Source: JACJXF01 sp038316435 (GTDB taxonomy: Bacteria; Bacteroidota; Bacteroidia; Bacteroidales; GCA-2748055). From it: a stretch of 64,000 nucleotides of DNA. Positions 8,659 through 17,146 of the stretch are shown here, piece after piece; position 1 is the first letter of the stretch, and the number at the start of each line of letters is the position of its first letter. The stretch lies in NCBI GenBank assembly GCA_038316435.1, contig JBBQAQ010000013.1:18427-82426 (forward strand), read 5' to 3'. Made by a program: the position numbers and the translations under genes. The notes under the pieces are model-generated. The model saw nothing but the letters and a program-made list of their open reading frames with translations. It did not search any database and was not told the origin of the DNA.

Positions 8659-9231
8659 ATGGAATATATACTACTCATAATTTCAACGGTTTTTGTAAGC
8701 AATATTGTTCTTACTCAGTTTCTTGGTATTTGTCCATTTATAGGCGTTTCCAACAAAGTAGAAACCTCTATGGGAATGGCTGCAGCTGTTACTTTCGTGA
8801 TAGTCCTTGCGACGATAATTACCTATCTGGTTTACATGTATATTCTTGTGCCATTGGGGATTGAGTTTTCCAGAACCATTGTATTTATTCTTATCATTGC
8901 GGCACTGGTTCAAATGGTTGAGATTATTCTTAAGAAAGTGAGTATCACACTTTATCAGGCTTTGGGGATATTCTTACCGCTTATTACCACAAACTGCTGC
9001 GTTCTTGGAGTTGCCGTGCTTGCTGTTCAGAAAGATATGAATCTGATGCAAGCAACCGTTTTTTCACTTGGAAACTCTTTGGGATTTGGATTCGCTCTGG
9101 TAACTTTCGCTGGTATAAGAGAACAACTCGAATTGTTGAATATTCCCAAGCCAATGAGAGGAGCTCCAATTGCTTTGGTTGTTGCCGGAATGCTTGCTCT
9201 GGCATTTATGGGTTTTGCAGGGATTGTCTGA
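8659..9231 (+). CDS. rnfA: Rnf complex membrane subunit A
   Basis: A 190-residue six-helix membrane subunit, paralogous to RnfE in inverted topology. Family motifs: NIVLTQFLGICPFIGVSNKV (15-34) and LPLITTNCCVLGVAV (about 105-119); Cys25 and the Cys112-Cys113 region are the expected cluster ligands. It closes the rnf operon; the HD-hydrolase gene follows only 20 bases later and may be read from the same transcript. Confidence 0.95.
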   Translation: MEYILLIISTVFVSNIVLTQFLGICPFIGVSNKVETSMGMAAAVTFVIVLATIITYLVYMYILVPLGIEFSRTIVFILIIAALVQMVEIILKKVSITLYQALGIFLPLITTNCCVLGVAVLAVQKDMNLMQATVFSLGNSLGFGFALVTFAGIREQLELLNIPKPMRGAPIALVVAGMLALAFMGFAGIV

Positions 9232-9251
9232 AAAATGACTAATTTCCCCAC

Positions 9252-9896
9252 ATGAATATTGTAGAAAAAACTATTGAATTTGTAAAGTTTACTCTCGCGG
9301 GAGCTGAAGGTGGTCACGACTGGTGGCATATTCACAGAGTTCTGGAAAATACCAGATCTATTGCATCAGGAGAATCTGCTGATTTACTTACAAGCGAACT
9401 TGCTGCATTGCTACATGACATTGCCGATCCTAAATTTCACAACGGAAACGAGAAAAAAGGAAGTTTGATAGCTTTCGATTTTCTGAATAAACAATCGGTA
9501 TCACCCGTCAGTATTAATTCAATCATCAATATCATTGAAAACATTTCATTTAGCAAGGAAATAACTGGTAAAACTTCAAAGTCTATCGAATTGCAGGTGG
9601 TTCAGGATGCCGATCGCTTGGATGCCATGGGTGCCATTGGAATTGCCCGTGCATTTAATTACGGGGGATATAAAAACAGACTCCTTTTCGATCCTGAAAA
9701 TCCCCCTAAAAAATATTCAAACAGCCAGGAATACAGGAATAGTAATTCACCCACAATTAATCACTTTTATGAAAAGCTTTTGCTTCTGAAAGAATTAATG
9801 AATACAGAAACCGGAAGGAAAATGGCTGAAGAACGGCATGAGTTTATGTTGTTATTTTTAAAGCATTTTCACGAAGAATGGAATGCAAAAATTTGA
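9252..9896 (+). CDS. HD-domain phosphohydrolase (YedJ-like)
   Basis: A 214-residue soluble protein of the metal-dependent HD superfamily. The metal ligands are visible: His in GGHDWWHIHRVL (residues 19-30), HD in LAALLHDIADPKFH (about 51-64) and Asp in VQDADRLDAMGAIGIARAF (about 118-136). The layout matches YedJ/YpgQ-type nucleotide pyrophosphatase-like proteins, whose natural substrate is uncertain. It starts 20 bases after rnfA, so it is probably a passenger of the rnf transcript. Confidence 0.85.
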   Translation: MNIVEKTIEFVKFTLAGAEGGHDWWHIHRVLENTRSIASGESADLLTSELAALLHDIADPKFHNGNEKKGSLIAFDFLNKQSVSPVSINSIINIIENISFSKEITGKTSKSIELQVVQDADRLDAMGAIGIARAFNYGGYKNRLLFDPENPPKKYSNSQEYRNSNSPTINHFYEKLLLLKELMNTETGRKMAEERHEFMLLFLKHFHEEWNAKI

Positions 9897-9943
9897 ATAT
9901 ATCAAAAAACTATTACCTTTAGCAACCCTAAAAAAAGCTGCAG

Positions 9944-10699
9944 GTGCTATTATTTAAGAAAAATATACCGCCTTTTATTCTCCGTATTTCCGCATGGAGT
10001 TTCGTGTTCATGATCTCAGGGCTTACCGCTTTTCCTCAGTTATCGCTCAAGAATCTTGATTACTCAAGAATCCCCCAGAAAAAAATTATTTCTTTTGTCG
10101 AAACTCAAAGAAAAGTAGGACATGAATTTTTTTCCGATTTTATACCTAAATGTTTCAAAGAGGAGGACTCAGCGAGATTTTATAAGGTTTCGACTTCCTA
10201 CCTGATTCACGGTAACACCGAAGATGTATGGAAAGAGTATTTAAGCATACAACCATCACAGGCATATTCGGGAAGAATTGTAGGTTTTGGGTTTTTATAT
10301 TCCAAAGATGAAGACAGAATTTTGTATCCGGAAGATCCATTTATTAAAATGCAGGTTGGTCAATTATTCTTTTTCAATGTTAAACTTTTAGGAGGGATCC
10401 GTAATCTTGGTATTGCTGACGAAGTAACCGAAATTGACGACAATCGCAAAATCATACGCTTTTGTTATATCGAAAACGGTAAGACTGAAGGAACACAGGA
10501 GATACAGATGAAATCCACAGTTGACGGTTATACCTCCATAACCCACGACACATGGTATAAGAGCAAGTCACGATTCCGCGACAGTATGCTATACCCGTTT
10601 TTTCACAAACGGTCGGTTAATGAATTTCATAACATTGTTCGCAACCGTTTTGAGAACCAGAAATCGCATCCAATTACCCAAAACTGCGAGATTAATTAA
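9944..10699 (+). CDS. Unknown exported or membrane-anchored protein
   Basis: A 251-residue protein starting with GTG. A hydrophobic N-terminal segment (about residues 11-30, ending AFPQ) suggests export or anchoring. The rest is soluble, rich in aromatic and charged residues, with IRNLGIADEVTEIDDNRKIIRFCYIE and GTQEIQMKSTVDGYTSITHDTW, a pattern that recalls START/SRPBCC-like ligand-binding folds; this resemblance is weak. A possible -7 box (TACCTTTA) lies near 9914. I do not recognise a family. Confidence 0.6.
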   Translation: MLLFKKNIPPFILRISAWSFVFMISGLTAFPQLSLKNLDYSRIPQKKIISFVETQRKVGHEFFSDFIPKCFKEEDSARFYKVSTSYLIHGNTEDVWKEYLSIQPSQAYSGRIVGFGFLYSKDEDRILYPEDPFIKMQVGQLFFFNVKLLGGIRNLGIADEVTEIDDNRKIIRFCYIENGKTEGTQEIQMKSTVDGYTSITHDTWYKSKSRFRDSMLYPFFHKRSVNEFHNIVRNRFENQKSHPITQNCEIN

Positions 10700-10779
10700 T
10701 CTTTGTTTTACCTCAGGATTTAATTGAGTTTAGTATTCTACTTTGCAGTGCTTACATTTGCAAACTAAATCCATACTTC

Positions 10780-12048
10780 ATGTTAGCTAAGTTGAAATCA
10801 AATTTCTCCGGTGAAAAATCAGCTGTGCTGCGTCTTCCCGATTTCAGGAAGTTCCTTGCTTTCCGCTTTTTTATGACCATGGCCACCATGATGCAATCTG
10901 TAATTGTAGGATGGCATCTTTACCAGCTTACAGGTAGCATTCTTGCTCTTGGAATGATAGGTTTGGTGGAAGTGATCCCTCAGGTTTCCATTGCGTTGTT
11001 TGCGGGTCATTATGTTGATATCCTCAACAAGCGAAAAATTATAATGTACACCACTAACCTTCTGATGTTTGGTTCGGCAATACTGTTTTTGTATTCCATT
11101 CCTGCTCTGAACGGTTTTGAAATATTCGGCACTTTTCCTATTTATTTCACCTTTTTTATAACGGGGATTGCAAGAGGTATTCTCATGCCCGCCCATACTG
11201 CTATGCTTGGACAGCTTGTGCCCCGTAAACACCTCGCAAATGCAGCAATCTGGAATAGCGCAAACTGGCACGTAGCAGCAGTTGCAGGTCCTGCAGCCGG
11301 CGGGTTGATCTACGGCTTTTTCGGAATCAATGCCGCATATCTTACAATCTTCCTGTCATATCTGGTTTCCTTTCTCCTGGTTTGGAGAATGAAAATTCCC
11401 GACGTTGAAATCATCAAGAAACATGGGAATATCTTCGCCAATATCAGGGAGGGAATTTCATTTGTATTCGGAAACGAGCTTCTGCTTGGCGCGTTTACTC
11501 TCGATATGTTCGCTGTACTTTTTGGCGGCGCTGTTGCCATTTTACCTGCGTTCGCATCGAATATCCTTCATGTTGGCCCACAAGGACTAGGTTTCCTAAG
11601 GGCTTGTCCGGCTTTGGGCGCTATTCTCATGTCGTTTATTCTGGCATCCCGACCACCGGTAAACCGAACGGGAAGAGTTCTTTTTATTGGCGTTGCTGGA
11701 TTTGGCTTGTGCATAATCGGCTTTGCCCTTTCAAAAGTTTTTTGGCTTGCTGCCATCTTTCTATTCTTAAGCGGGATATTCGATAACATTTCGGTGGTTA
11801 TCCGACAGACAATTCTTCAGCTTTTTACCCCGGAAGTGATGAAAGGCAGAGTGGCCTCAGTAAACAGTATTTTTGTAGGTTCTTCTAATGAGCTCGGGGG
11901 ATTTGAATCGGGCGTAGCGGCGAGATTTATGGGACTTGTTCCTTCGGTAGTATTCGGAGGTGCAATGACCTTAGTTCTGATGGGTATTATTGGATGGCGA
12001 ATGCCTTATCTGCGCAGGCTTTCATTGAAGAAGGAGTTGATGGAATAA
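10780..12048 (+). CDS. MFS transporter, EntS/MFS_3-like exporter
   Basis: A 422-residue integral membrane protein with about twelve helices. The N-terminal half has LRLPDFRKFLAFRFFMTMATMM and the loop motif GHYVDILNKRKI (residues 75-86), the major-facilitator A-motif variant GxxxDxxxRR. ARGILMPAHTAMLGQLVPRKHLANAAIWN (about 130) is typical of the MFS_3/EntS group of drug and siderophore exporters. Substrate cannot be read from the sequence. It is convergent with the CBM9-like gene 20 bases on. Confidence 0.85.
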   Translation: MLAKLKSNFSGEKSAVLRLPDFRKFLAFRFFMTMATMMQSVIVGWHLYQLTGSILALGMIGLVEVIPQVSIALFAGHYVDILNKRKIIMYTTNLLMFGSAILFLYSIPALNGFEIFGTFPIYFTFFITGIARGILMPAHTAMLGQLVPRKHLANAAIWNSANWHVAAVAGPAAGGLIYGFFGINAAYLTIFLSYLVSFLLVWRMKIPDVEIIKKHGNIFANIREGISFVFGNELLLGAFTLDMFAVLFGGAVAILPAFASNILHVGPQGLGFLRACPALGAILMSFILASRPPVNRTGRVLFIGVAGFGLCIIGFALSKVFWLAAIFLFLSGIFDNISVVIRQTILQLFTPEVMKGRVASVNSIFVGSSNELGGFESGVAARFMGLVPSVVFGGAMTLVLMGIIGWRMPYLRRLSLKKELME

Positions 12049-12068
12049 TTGTATAATTTCAATAAGGT

Positions 12069-12698
12069 TTACAATAATCTGAGCTCGCCAAACGCCGATG
12101 GAATATGGAAATCGGGAGTTTCAGATTCTGGTTTTATCCAGCTAATCCACTTAAAAGAGAGTTCTCCGTTCAGTTCGCGAATGCATTTCCCCCGAAATAA
12201 ACCTGCTTCTATCTTATTGTTATTCAGCAAATTCATACTCCTGAATGTATCAAGTTTTACGCAACCCCAAACACGATATCCGTTAAGAGTGTATTGTGAA
12301 CGGATAGTAATTCCATCCATCTTATAGGAATAATCGAATTTTCTGTAAAATTCAGCTTTGTAATCCAGAACTCTTCCTAATGGATCCATTTCCAAGCCAT
12401 AGTAAAGACTCATTTTTTCATCCGACCTGAAGAATATTTCCACCCGGTCTGAATCAAGAACAGCCATTTTATCAGTTTTTTCACTGCTAACGATGATATT
12501 GGAATCGATCACGTCAAAACGAAAGAAGAATCTTTTTTGATCATGTATAGCTCTGAAAATTGTTGCTGGTGGCATTTCTTCATTCCAAGGGAAATCAAAT
12601 TCAGTCAATGCCTGGCAAGGATTCCAGAACGTTTCGAAGTTCATTTTCCGTTTATTGAACAAACTTTTTTTTATTACACAAACATCGTAATATTGCAT
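12069..12698 (-). CDS. CBM9-like carbohydrate-binding protein
   Basis: A 209-residue protein without a signal peptide, resembling the carbohydrate-binding family 9-like domain: FWNPCQALTEFDFPW, then TIFRAIHDQKRFFFRFDV, VLDSDRVEIFF, YYGLEMDPLGRVLDYKAEFY and SFKWISWIKPESETPDFH. These aromatic and Asp/Glu positions are the fold's conserved core. Many Bacteroidota encode such stand-alone proteins of unknown ligand. A second in-frame ATG (12644) would remove 18 residues; the long start gives the usual length. An unrelated 92-codon frame lies antisense to it. Confidence 0.75.
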   Translation of the reverse strand: MQYYDVCVIKKSLFNKRKMNFETFWNPCQALTEFDFPWNEEMPPATIFRAIHDQKRFFFRFDVIDSNIIVSSEKTDKMAVLDSDRVEIFFRSDEKMSLYYGLEMDPLGRVLDYKAEFYRKFDYSYKMDGITIRSQYTLNGYRVWGCVKLDTFRSMNLLNNNKIEAGLFRGKCIRELNGELSFKWISWIKPESETPDFHIPSAFGELRLL

Positions 12699-12702
12699 TT
12701 AC

Positions 12703-12720
12703 TGTCGTTTACTTAAGAAA
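12703..12720. repeat. 18-bp dispersed motif, copy 1
   Basis: TGTCGTTTACTTAAGAAA here matches 17 of 18 bases of 50146-50163, where it forms the left arm of an inverted repeat. It lies just upstream of the CBM9-like gene. Confidence 0.5.
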
Positions 12721-12735
12721 TTTTCTGATTCTAAA

Positions 12736-12900
12736 ACTCCTCCCCCGGAGTTGGAGGGGCAAGTCTGACTTAAATATGAAGATAAAATTAGAAAAGGGAA
12801 GAATATTAACTTCTGTTCTAGAAAAATTATTTGCAAATCTTGGATAGCTCCTCCAACTTGGGGAGAGCCTGTCCCGAACTCGGGAGGTTGGGGTGGGGCT
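12736..12900. repeat. G+C-rich imperfect inverted repeat
   Basis: A C-rich then G-rich block at 12738-12760 (CTCC...AGTTGGAGGGGC) is imperfectly inverted at 12846-12865 (AGCTCCTCCAACTTGGGGAG), with more GGGAGGTTGGGG at 12881-12898. It fills most of the 370-base gap between the CBM9-like gene and the next lipoprotein. The base composition is unlike the A+T-rich surroundings. Looks like a palindromic intergenic repeat, not a gene. Confidence 0.5.
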
Positions 12901-13067
12901 GATTTTTGAAGATTTCGGGCACCCTTAAATAAACGACCTTGATATTGCATTTATAAAAGCGTTTGGCGTATTTTGGTGCAATTTACAAATCTTTGTGATT
13001 TCTCCCTACGCAACCATTTATATTCTTCTTCCATCTTATGTTTGTGAATCTTATAATTTTCAAAGAA

Positions 13068-13871
13068 ATGAAAACAATACTCTCAATACTTTTTGTTGTT
13101 ATTCTAACAACCATGGGCTCCTGCCAAAAAGACGGAGCCTTATCAAATAACAATAATTCATCCAATGTTGAGCTGAAGGTCAGCGCTTTGGATTATCTCA
13201 ATGCAATCTCCAACCCTTCATCTGAAACCAGCGATCCCTTTGAATTAGGCAATATTGTTATAAATGGCAATACTGTAGAAATAACAGTTTCATACCCAGG
13301 TGGCTGCGCTCCTCATACTTTTGAAATTGTTTGGGATGGCACTGTAATCTATACAAATCCCCCCCAAATAAACATCGCCATAATACATGATGATAATGGC
13401 GACAGTTGCGAAGCCTACATTACTGAGGTTTTACGATTTAAACTCGACAGTCTTATCGGAACGGCAGTCGGCGGTGAAGTTACAATCGGAGGATACAGCA
13501 GTTGGGATACCAGCGATACTTCAGTTTACGTAGGTAATAAATACGACTTTTCCTTTGCGGAAAGCGACTATTGCACTCTCACGGTTACTGCAAAAGTAGC
13601 CATGTGTGGATGGGGTCTTTACGGAAGTACCTGGTTTGCTCTGGAAGACAGTATAAGTGCAGGTATGGAAGGGTATTATTACAATAAGTTTCTACAGCCG
13701 GTAAGCATCAATGAAAGCATAAGGGGATTCGTTCCGGTTGCAGGCAAAAAGTATCTGATCGGAGCCCGAATTGACAATGAAAAGTATAATTTTTCTGATA
13801 TCGTTATTTGCTTGGCTTATCCCGGCCCTTCAATCCCAGTAAAAATAATGTGTATTTCTGAAATAAAGTAA
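13068..13871 (+). CDS. Lipoprotein, unknown function
   Basis: A 267-residue protein from ATG 13068; an in-frame ATG at 13038 would add ten residues with no signal-peptide value. Residues 1-20 form a lipoprotein signal (hydrophobic core ending TTMGSC), so Cys20 would be lipidated. The mature part is soluble and Asp/Gly/Tyr-rich, with several Cys (GGCAPHTF, NGDSCEAY, MCGWGLYGS) that could pair as disulfides. No family recognised. It is followed by a clear terminator. Confidence 0.7.
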   Translation: MKTILSILFVVILTTMGSCQKDGALSNNNNSSNVELKVSALDYLNAISNPSSETSDPFELGNIVINGNTVEITVSYPGGCAPHTFEIVWDGTVIYTNPPQINIAIIHDDNGDSCEAYITEVLRFKLDSLIGTAVGGEVTIGGYSSWDTSDTSVYVGNKYDFSFAESDYCTLTVTAKVAMCGWGLYGSTWFALEDSISAGMEGYYYNKFLQPVSINESIRGFVPVAGKKYLIGARIDNEKYNFSDIVICLAYPGPSIPVKIMCISEIK

Positions 13872-13890
13872 CTTCATCACATATATCTGT

Positions 13891-13926
13891 AAAGCCATCT
13901 TTGCGACGCATTGGTGGCTTTTTTAT
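13891..13926 (+). terminator. Rho-independent terminator
   Basis: AAAGCCATC (13891-13899) pairs with GGTGGCTTT (13913-13921), one G-U pair, followed by a T run. It ends the lipoprotein transcript. Confidence 0.75.
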
Positions 13927-14061
13927 TGGTTTCTAATTCATTCCATCGTGAGAATTGTGAGATGGAATCTGAGTTGCGAAATTCGGGAATCCACCTCTAT
14001 GGTTTAAATACAGAATAAATAAGATTATCACTTTTTTATTATCTGCAATTAACCGAAATTT

Positions 14062-14078
14062 GGATAAAATGTTTATCC
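14062..14078 (+). promoter_or_regulatory. Perfect hairpin abutting the yeeE start codon
   Basis: GGATAAA (14062-14068), ATG, TTTATCC (14072-14078): a seven-base perfect palindrome ending at the base before ATG 14079. It could be an operator or could hide the translation start. A weak -7-like GAAATTTG lies just before it. Confidence 0.4.
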
Positions 14079-14591
14079 ATGCAGAAACGATCTTATATGA
14101 ATCCTTACCTTGCAGGAACCATGCTGGGTTTGGTATTGCTGGCAGCAATTTATTTCTCCGGACGTGGATTAGGTGCCAGCGGGGGAATTAAATATTGTGT
14201 TGTGTCGGTAGTTGGCGCAATTAGCCCTGATCATGCAACACAATCGGCCTATTTTGGTAAATATTTCGAGGGAGGTGCCAAACCTCTCAATAACTGGCTG
14301 GTTTATGAAATCCTTGGCCTACTCTTGGGTGGGTTTTTATCGGGATTATATTCAGGCCGACTTACCTGGAAGATTGAGCGACCTACGCATGTTTCCTCGG
14401 GTCGTCGATTGGCTTTCGCATTTATTGGAGGTGCCTTTTTTGTTTTCGGAGCCCAGCTCGCACGTGGATGTACCAGTGGCGCTGCCTTATCTGGAATGGC
14501 CGTTCTTTCTACTGCAGGGTTCGTAACCATGATGGCAATATTTGGATCGGCTTATGCTTTTGCCTGGTTCTTCAGAAAAAACTGGATTTAA
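14079..14591 (+). CDS. YeeE/YedE-family transporter, first half
   Basis: A 170-residue membrane protein with about four helices, matching one half of YeeE/YedE (TsuA-type) sulfur-compound transporters. The conserved Cys lies in QLARGCTSGAALSGMA (about residues 126-141), the site that in thiosulfate uptake proteins contacts the substrate. A second half-size gene follows after 57 bases, so the two probably form one transporter, as in split YedE pairs. Substrate (thiosulfate or related sulfane sulfur) is inferred from family and from the rhodanese neighbour. An in-frame ATG at 14097 is an alternative start. Confidence 0.88.
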   Translation: MQKRSYMNPYLAGTMLGLVLLAAIYFSGRGLGASGGIKYCVVSVVGAISPDHATQSAYFGKYFEGGAKPLNNWLVYEILGLLLGGFLSGLYSGRLTWKIERPTHVSSGRRLAFAFIGGAFFVFGAQLARGCTSGAALSGMAVLSTAGFVTMMAIFGSAYAFAWFFRKNWI

Positions 14592-14648
14592 CTCTACAAG
14601 AACATTCTTCGCTTAAATAAAATTTATTTTTTACCTAGCTTACTAATT

Positions 14649-15251
14649 ATGTCACCATTTATAGAAATAATAAACGCCTCGCCCCTTCTCAGTTTCCTTA
14701 CTGCTCTGATAATAGGAATCGGCTTTGGCTTTGCCTTGGAACAGGCAGGATTTTCTTCAAGCAGAAAACTGGCCGGGATGTTTTATGGATACGACACCAC
14801 CGTATTAAAAGTATTTTTCACCGCTGCCATTGTTGCCATGCTGGGAACACAATTTTTACAATTTTTCGGCATGCTCGATATGAAACAGGTTTTTATAAAC
14901 CAGTATTATATTTATGCTGCCATAGTGGGTGGCGTGATTATGGGTGCAGGATTTATCATGGGAGGATTTTGCCCGGGCACAAGCATTTCCGCCCTTTCTA
15001 TTGGAAAAATTGATGCGCTTTTTTATCTCATGGGAGGTGCTTTTGGCGCTTTTCTTTTCGGAGAGATATACCCAAAAATGGAAAAGCTCTTCCTTTCCGG
15101 TTATAAAGGACCTGTAAAGCTTTCGGAAAGCCTTGGAATTAGCGATGGAATATTCGTTTTTCTGGTTATCCTTGCTGCTGTTGGAATGTTCTGGGTGGCT
15201 GAAAAGGCCGAGAAAAAGTTCGCAAGACCTGATATCAGTTCTGAAATCTAA
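14649..15251 (+). CDS. YeeE/YedE-family transporter, second half
   Basis: A 200-residue membrane protein with five to six helices. GIGFGFALEQAGFSSSRKLAG (residues 22-42) and GAGFIMGGFCPGTSISALSIG (about 101-121) are the YeeE/YedE signatures; the Cys in FCPGT corresponds to the Cys in the partner gene. The C-terminal half adds a helix and a charged tail. It sits between the first transporter half and a rhodanese-like gene on one strand, supporting a sulfur-import unit. Confidence 0.88.
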   Translation: MSPFIEIINASPLLSFLTALIIGIGFGFALEQAGFSSSRKLAGMFYGYDTTVLKVFFTAAIVAMLGTQFLQFFGMLDMKQVFINQYYIYAAIVGGVIMGAGFIMGGFCPGTSISALSIGKIDALFYLMGGAFGAFLFGEIYPKMEKLFLSGYKGPVKLSESLGISDGIFVFLVILAAVGMFWVAEKAEKKFARPDISSEI

Positions 15252-15331
15252 GAATCAATGTCATTGATCTAATAATTTCAAATCATATCTGTTTGGCGAT
15301 ATATTAATCCCTCTAAGAAATAAAAGAACAC

Positions 15332-15943
15332 ATGAATTTCCGTTACAAATTTTCAATCGTTTTAGTCATTCTGGGAGCCATCTCAGCAATCATGTCTCTA
15401 GGTGGGCAGAGAAAGGACTCTGTAAGTGCCGAAGAAATCCTGTCTGTTTTAATGCAGGGAAAATCTGAAATTTCTGCAGATAAACTGGCTGAAATTATTG
15501 TTGAAGAAGACTCTTCATACCAGCTTGTTGATGTAAGACCCGCGGAACAGTATAAGTTGCAAAGTATTCCCGGTGCGCGCAACATCCCGATTTCCGATTT
15601 ATTTAATCCCGCTAATAAACCCATTCTGGAAACTCAAAACATACAAACCATATTTTATTCTTCAGATGGAGTGCTTGCCGCGCAGGCATGGGTTCTCGCA
15701 ATGCAAAAGTCGTTTACTAACGTCATGATGTTAAAAGGTGGATTGGCAGAATGGGACAGTCTCGTTATGAAATCTTCTTTTGAAAAAGAAAGAATTACCG
15801 CGCAGGAAAACAAACTGTATGAAACACGTTATAAGGCACGCAGGCTTTTCACGCAATGGAACAGCATGCCCGACAGTCTGAAAGCCGGATTTTTCAAGCT
15901 AAAACAGAAGAACGACAAGAATCTCGTTGGAGGTTGCGAATAA
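15332..15943 (+). CDS. Membrane-anchored rhodanese-like protein lacking catalytic Cys
   Basis: A 203-residue protein with an N-terminal membrane anchor (about residues 6-24) and one rhodanese domain: YQLVDVRPAEQYKLQSIPGARNIPI (about 69-93) and MMLKGGLAEWDSLV near 133. In the active loop, where sulfurtransferases have Cys (for example YCxxG), the sequence reads FYSSDGVLAA, with Ser in place of Cys. So it probably does not transfer sulfur by the standard route and may bind or sense. Third gene of the yeeE unit. Confidence 0.82.
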   Translation: MNFRYKFSIVLVILGAISAIMSLGGQRKDSVSAEEILSVLMQGKSEISADKLAEIIVEEDSSYQLVDVRPAEQYKLQSIPGARNIPISDLFNPANKPILETQNIQTIFYSSDGVLAAQAWVLAMQKSFTNVMMLKGGLAEWDSLVMKSSFEKERITAQENKLYETRYKARRLFTQWNSMPDSLKAGFFKLKQKNDKNLVGGCE

Positions 15944-15984
15944 GATGCCGTAGAAGTTAAGTGTCTAAATAATGGAATAAACCC

Positions 15985-16998
15985 TCATTTCACATAAGGA
16001 TAGTTTTTTACCATATCCTCTGAAAAAGCTTCCCAGCCCAGTTTTTCCTTTTCCTGCACCATTTTATCATGCATGAAGGAGTTGTTACCGAACTTCATGG
16101 AATGTGCTTTGTATCCAAATAAACGCAGATATGCCACTACAAAGGCCGAATTATGACCTGTTGCGCAATACACTACCACATCCTTATCGGTTGGAATGGT
16201 TTTCATTTCAGATGCAATTCCCAATGTACCGCCTGGTTTATACCGGATTGCGCCCGGCACATGGCCGAAATCGTATTTATCTTTTCTATCGTAATTGATT
16301 ATATAAAAACTATCAGGATTGCTAAAAACATCTTCAGCACTTACGACAAATTCTTTTAATCCATCTGCAAAAATCTTACTAATCCTTGCATTAAAAACCT
16401 CTTCTCCGGTAGCTTTTTCTGTACCGAGGGAAGGAAATGCTCCGGCTACAAGTGCAGGGTTTTCCTTGATTTCGAGCTTAGCAGAATAATCTGATGATAT
16501 TAAACCTGACCATGGTTTACCATCATTGGTTGCCTTATTCCATGCAGCCATTCCCCAACGCATGGAATAAACGTTTCCGTAACCCATTAGTCTTAACAAC
16601 TGCGTGGCGTAACTTGATTTTTGTCCGTGTGAGCATACCAGAACAATTTTATCGTATTCATAAGGTTTAATAGAATTTTCAAAAAAACCAGAGATGTCAC
16701 TGAACTGAACATTGACGGCGCCTTTTATGTGGCCATTTTTATATCCCTCTACATCCCTAATGTCGATAATGAGCAAAGCACTATCTAGCCCATTAAAAAC
16801 GGTTTCCGGTTTAATCATTGAAGGAAACTTACGGCTATTGACATAATCGCCCGATTGAGCTAAATAATCAAGAAGCAAATCGGCTTCAGTTTTAGTTGCA
16901 GTCTGAGTTTCAGCATTAACGGCTTTTTTCTCCACACCTGAAGTACAGGAAATAGCTACAAAAACAGTCGAAATCAGGAATAATGAAAATTTTCTCAT
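15985..16998 (-). CDS. Tandem-rhodanese sulfurtransferase lipoprotein
   Basis: A 337-residue protein with a lipoprotein-type signal (residues 1-18, ending VAISC). Two rhodanese domains follow: the first with ALLIDIRDVEGYKNGHIKGAVN and the active loop LVCSHGQKSS (about 124-133), the second with NYDRKDKYDFGHVPGAIRY and the loop VYCATGHNSA (about 275-284). Both loops keep the Cys, unlike the neighbouring single-domain protein. It is convergent with the yeeE unit, 41 bases from it, and likely acts on sulfur compounds in the cell envelope. Exact donor and acceptor unknown. Confidence 0.88.
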   Translation of the reverse strand: MRKFSLFLISTVFVAISCTSGVEKKAVNAETQTATKTEADLLLDYLAQSGDYVNSRKFPSMIKPETVFNGLDSALLIIDIRDVEGYKNGHIKGAVNVQFSDISGFFENSIKPYEYDKIVLVCSHGQKSSYATQLLRLMGYGNVYSMRWGMAAWNKATNDGKPWSGLISSDYSAKLEIKENPALVAGAFPSLGTEKATGEEVFNARISKIFADGLKEFVVSAEDVFSNPDSFYIINYDRKDKYDFGHVPGAIRYKPGGTLGIASEMKTIPTDKDVVVYCATGHNSAFVVAYLRLFGYKAHSMKFGNNSFMHDKMVQEKEKLGWEAFSEDMVKNYPYVK

Positions 16999-17146
16999 GA
17001 TCGGTTTTTTGGTTTGTGCAAGTTCGCCAGAAGAACAACAAAATCTATGTTCTCTCTGGCGAAATAAGCATTTTAAGATTTTTTATAGACGGTACGATAA
17101 TTCATGTCTACAAAAATAATGTTTGGAGTGCCTCTACAGCAGAAAT

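Noticed and set aside
12049..12327. 92-codon plus-strand frame after the MFS gene
   Set aside because: Antisense to the CBM9-like gene and begins at the codon right after the MFS stop; no protein features.
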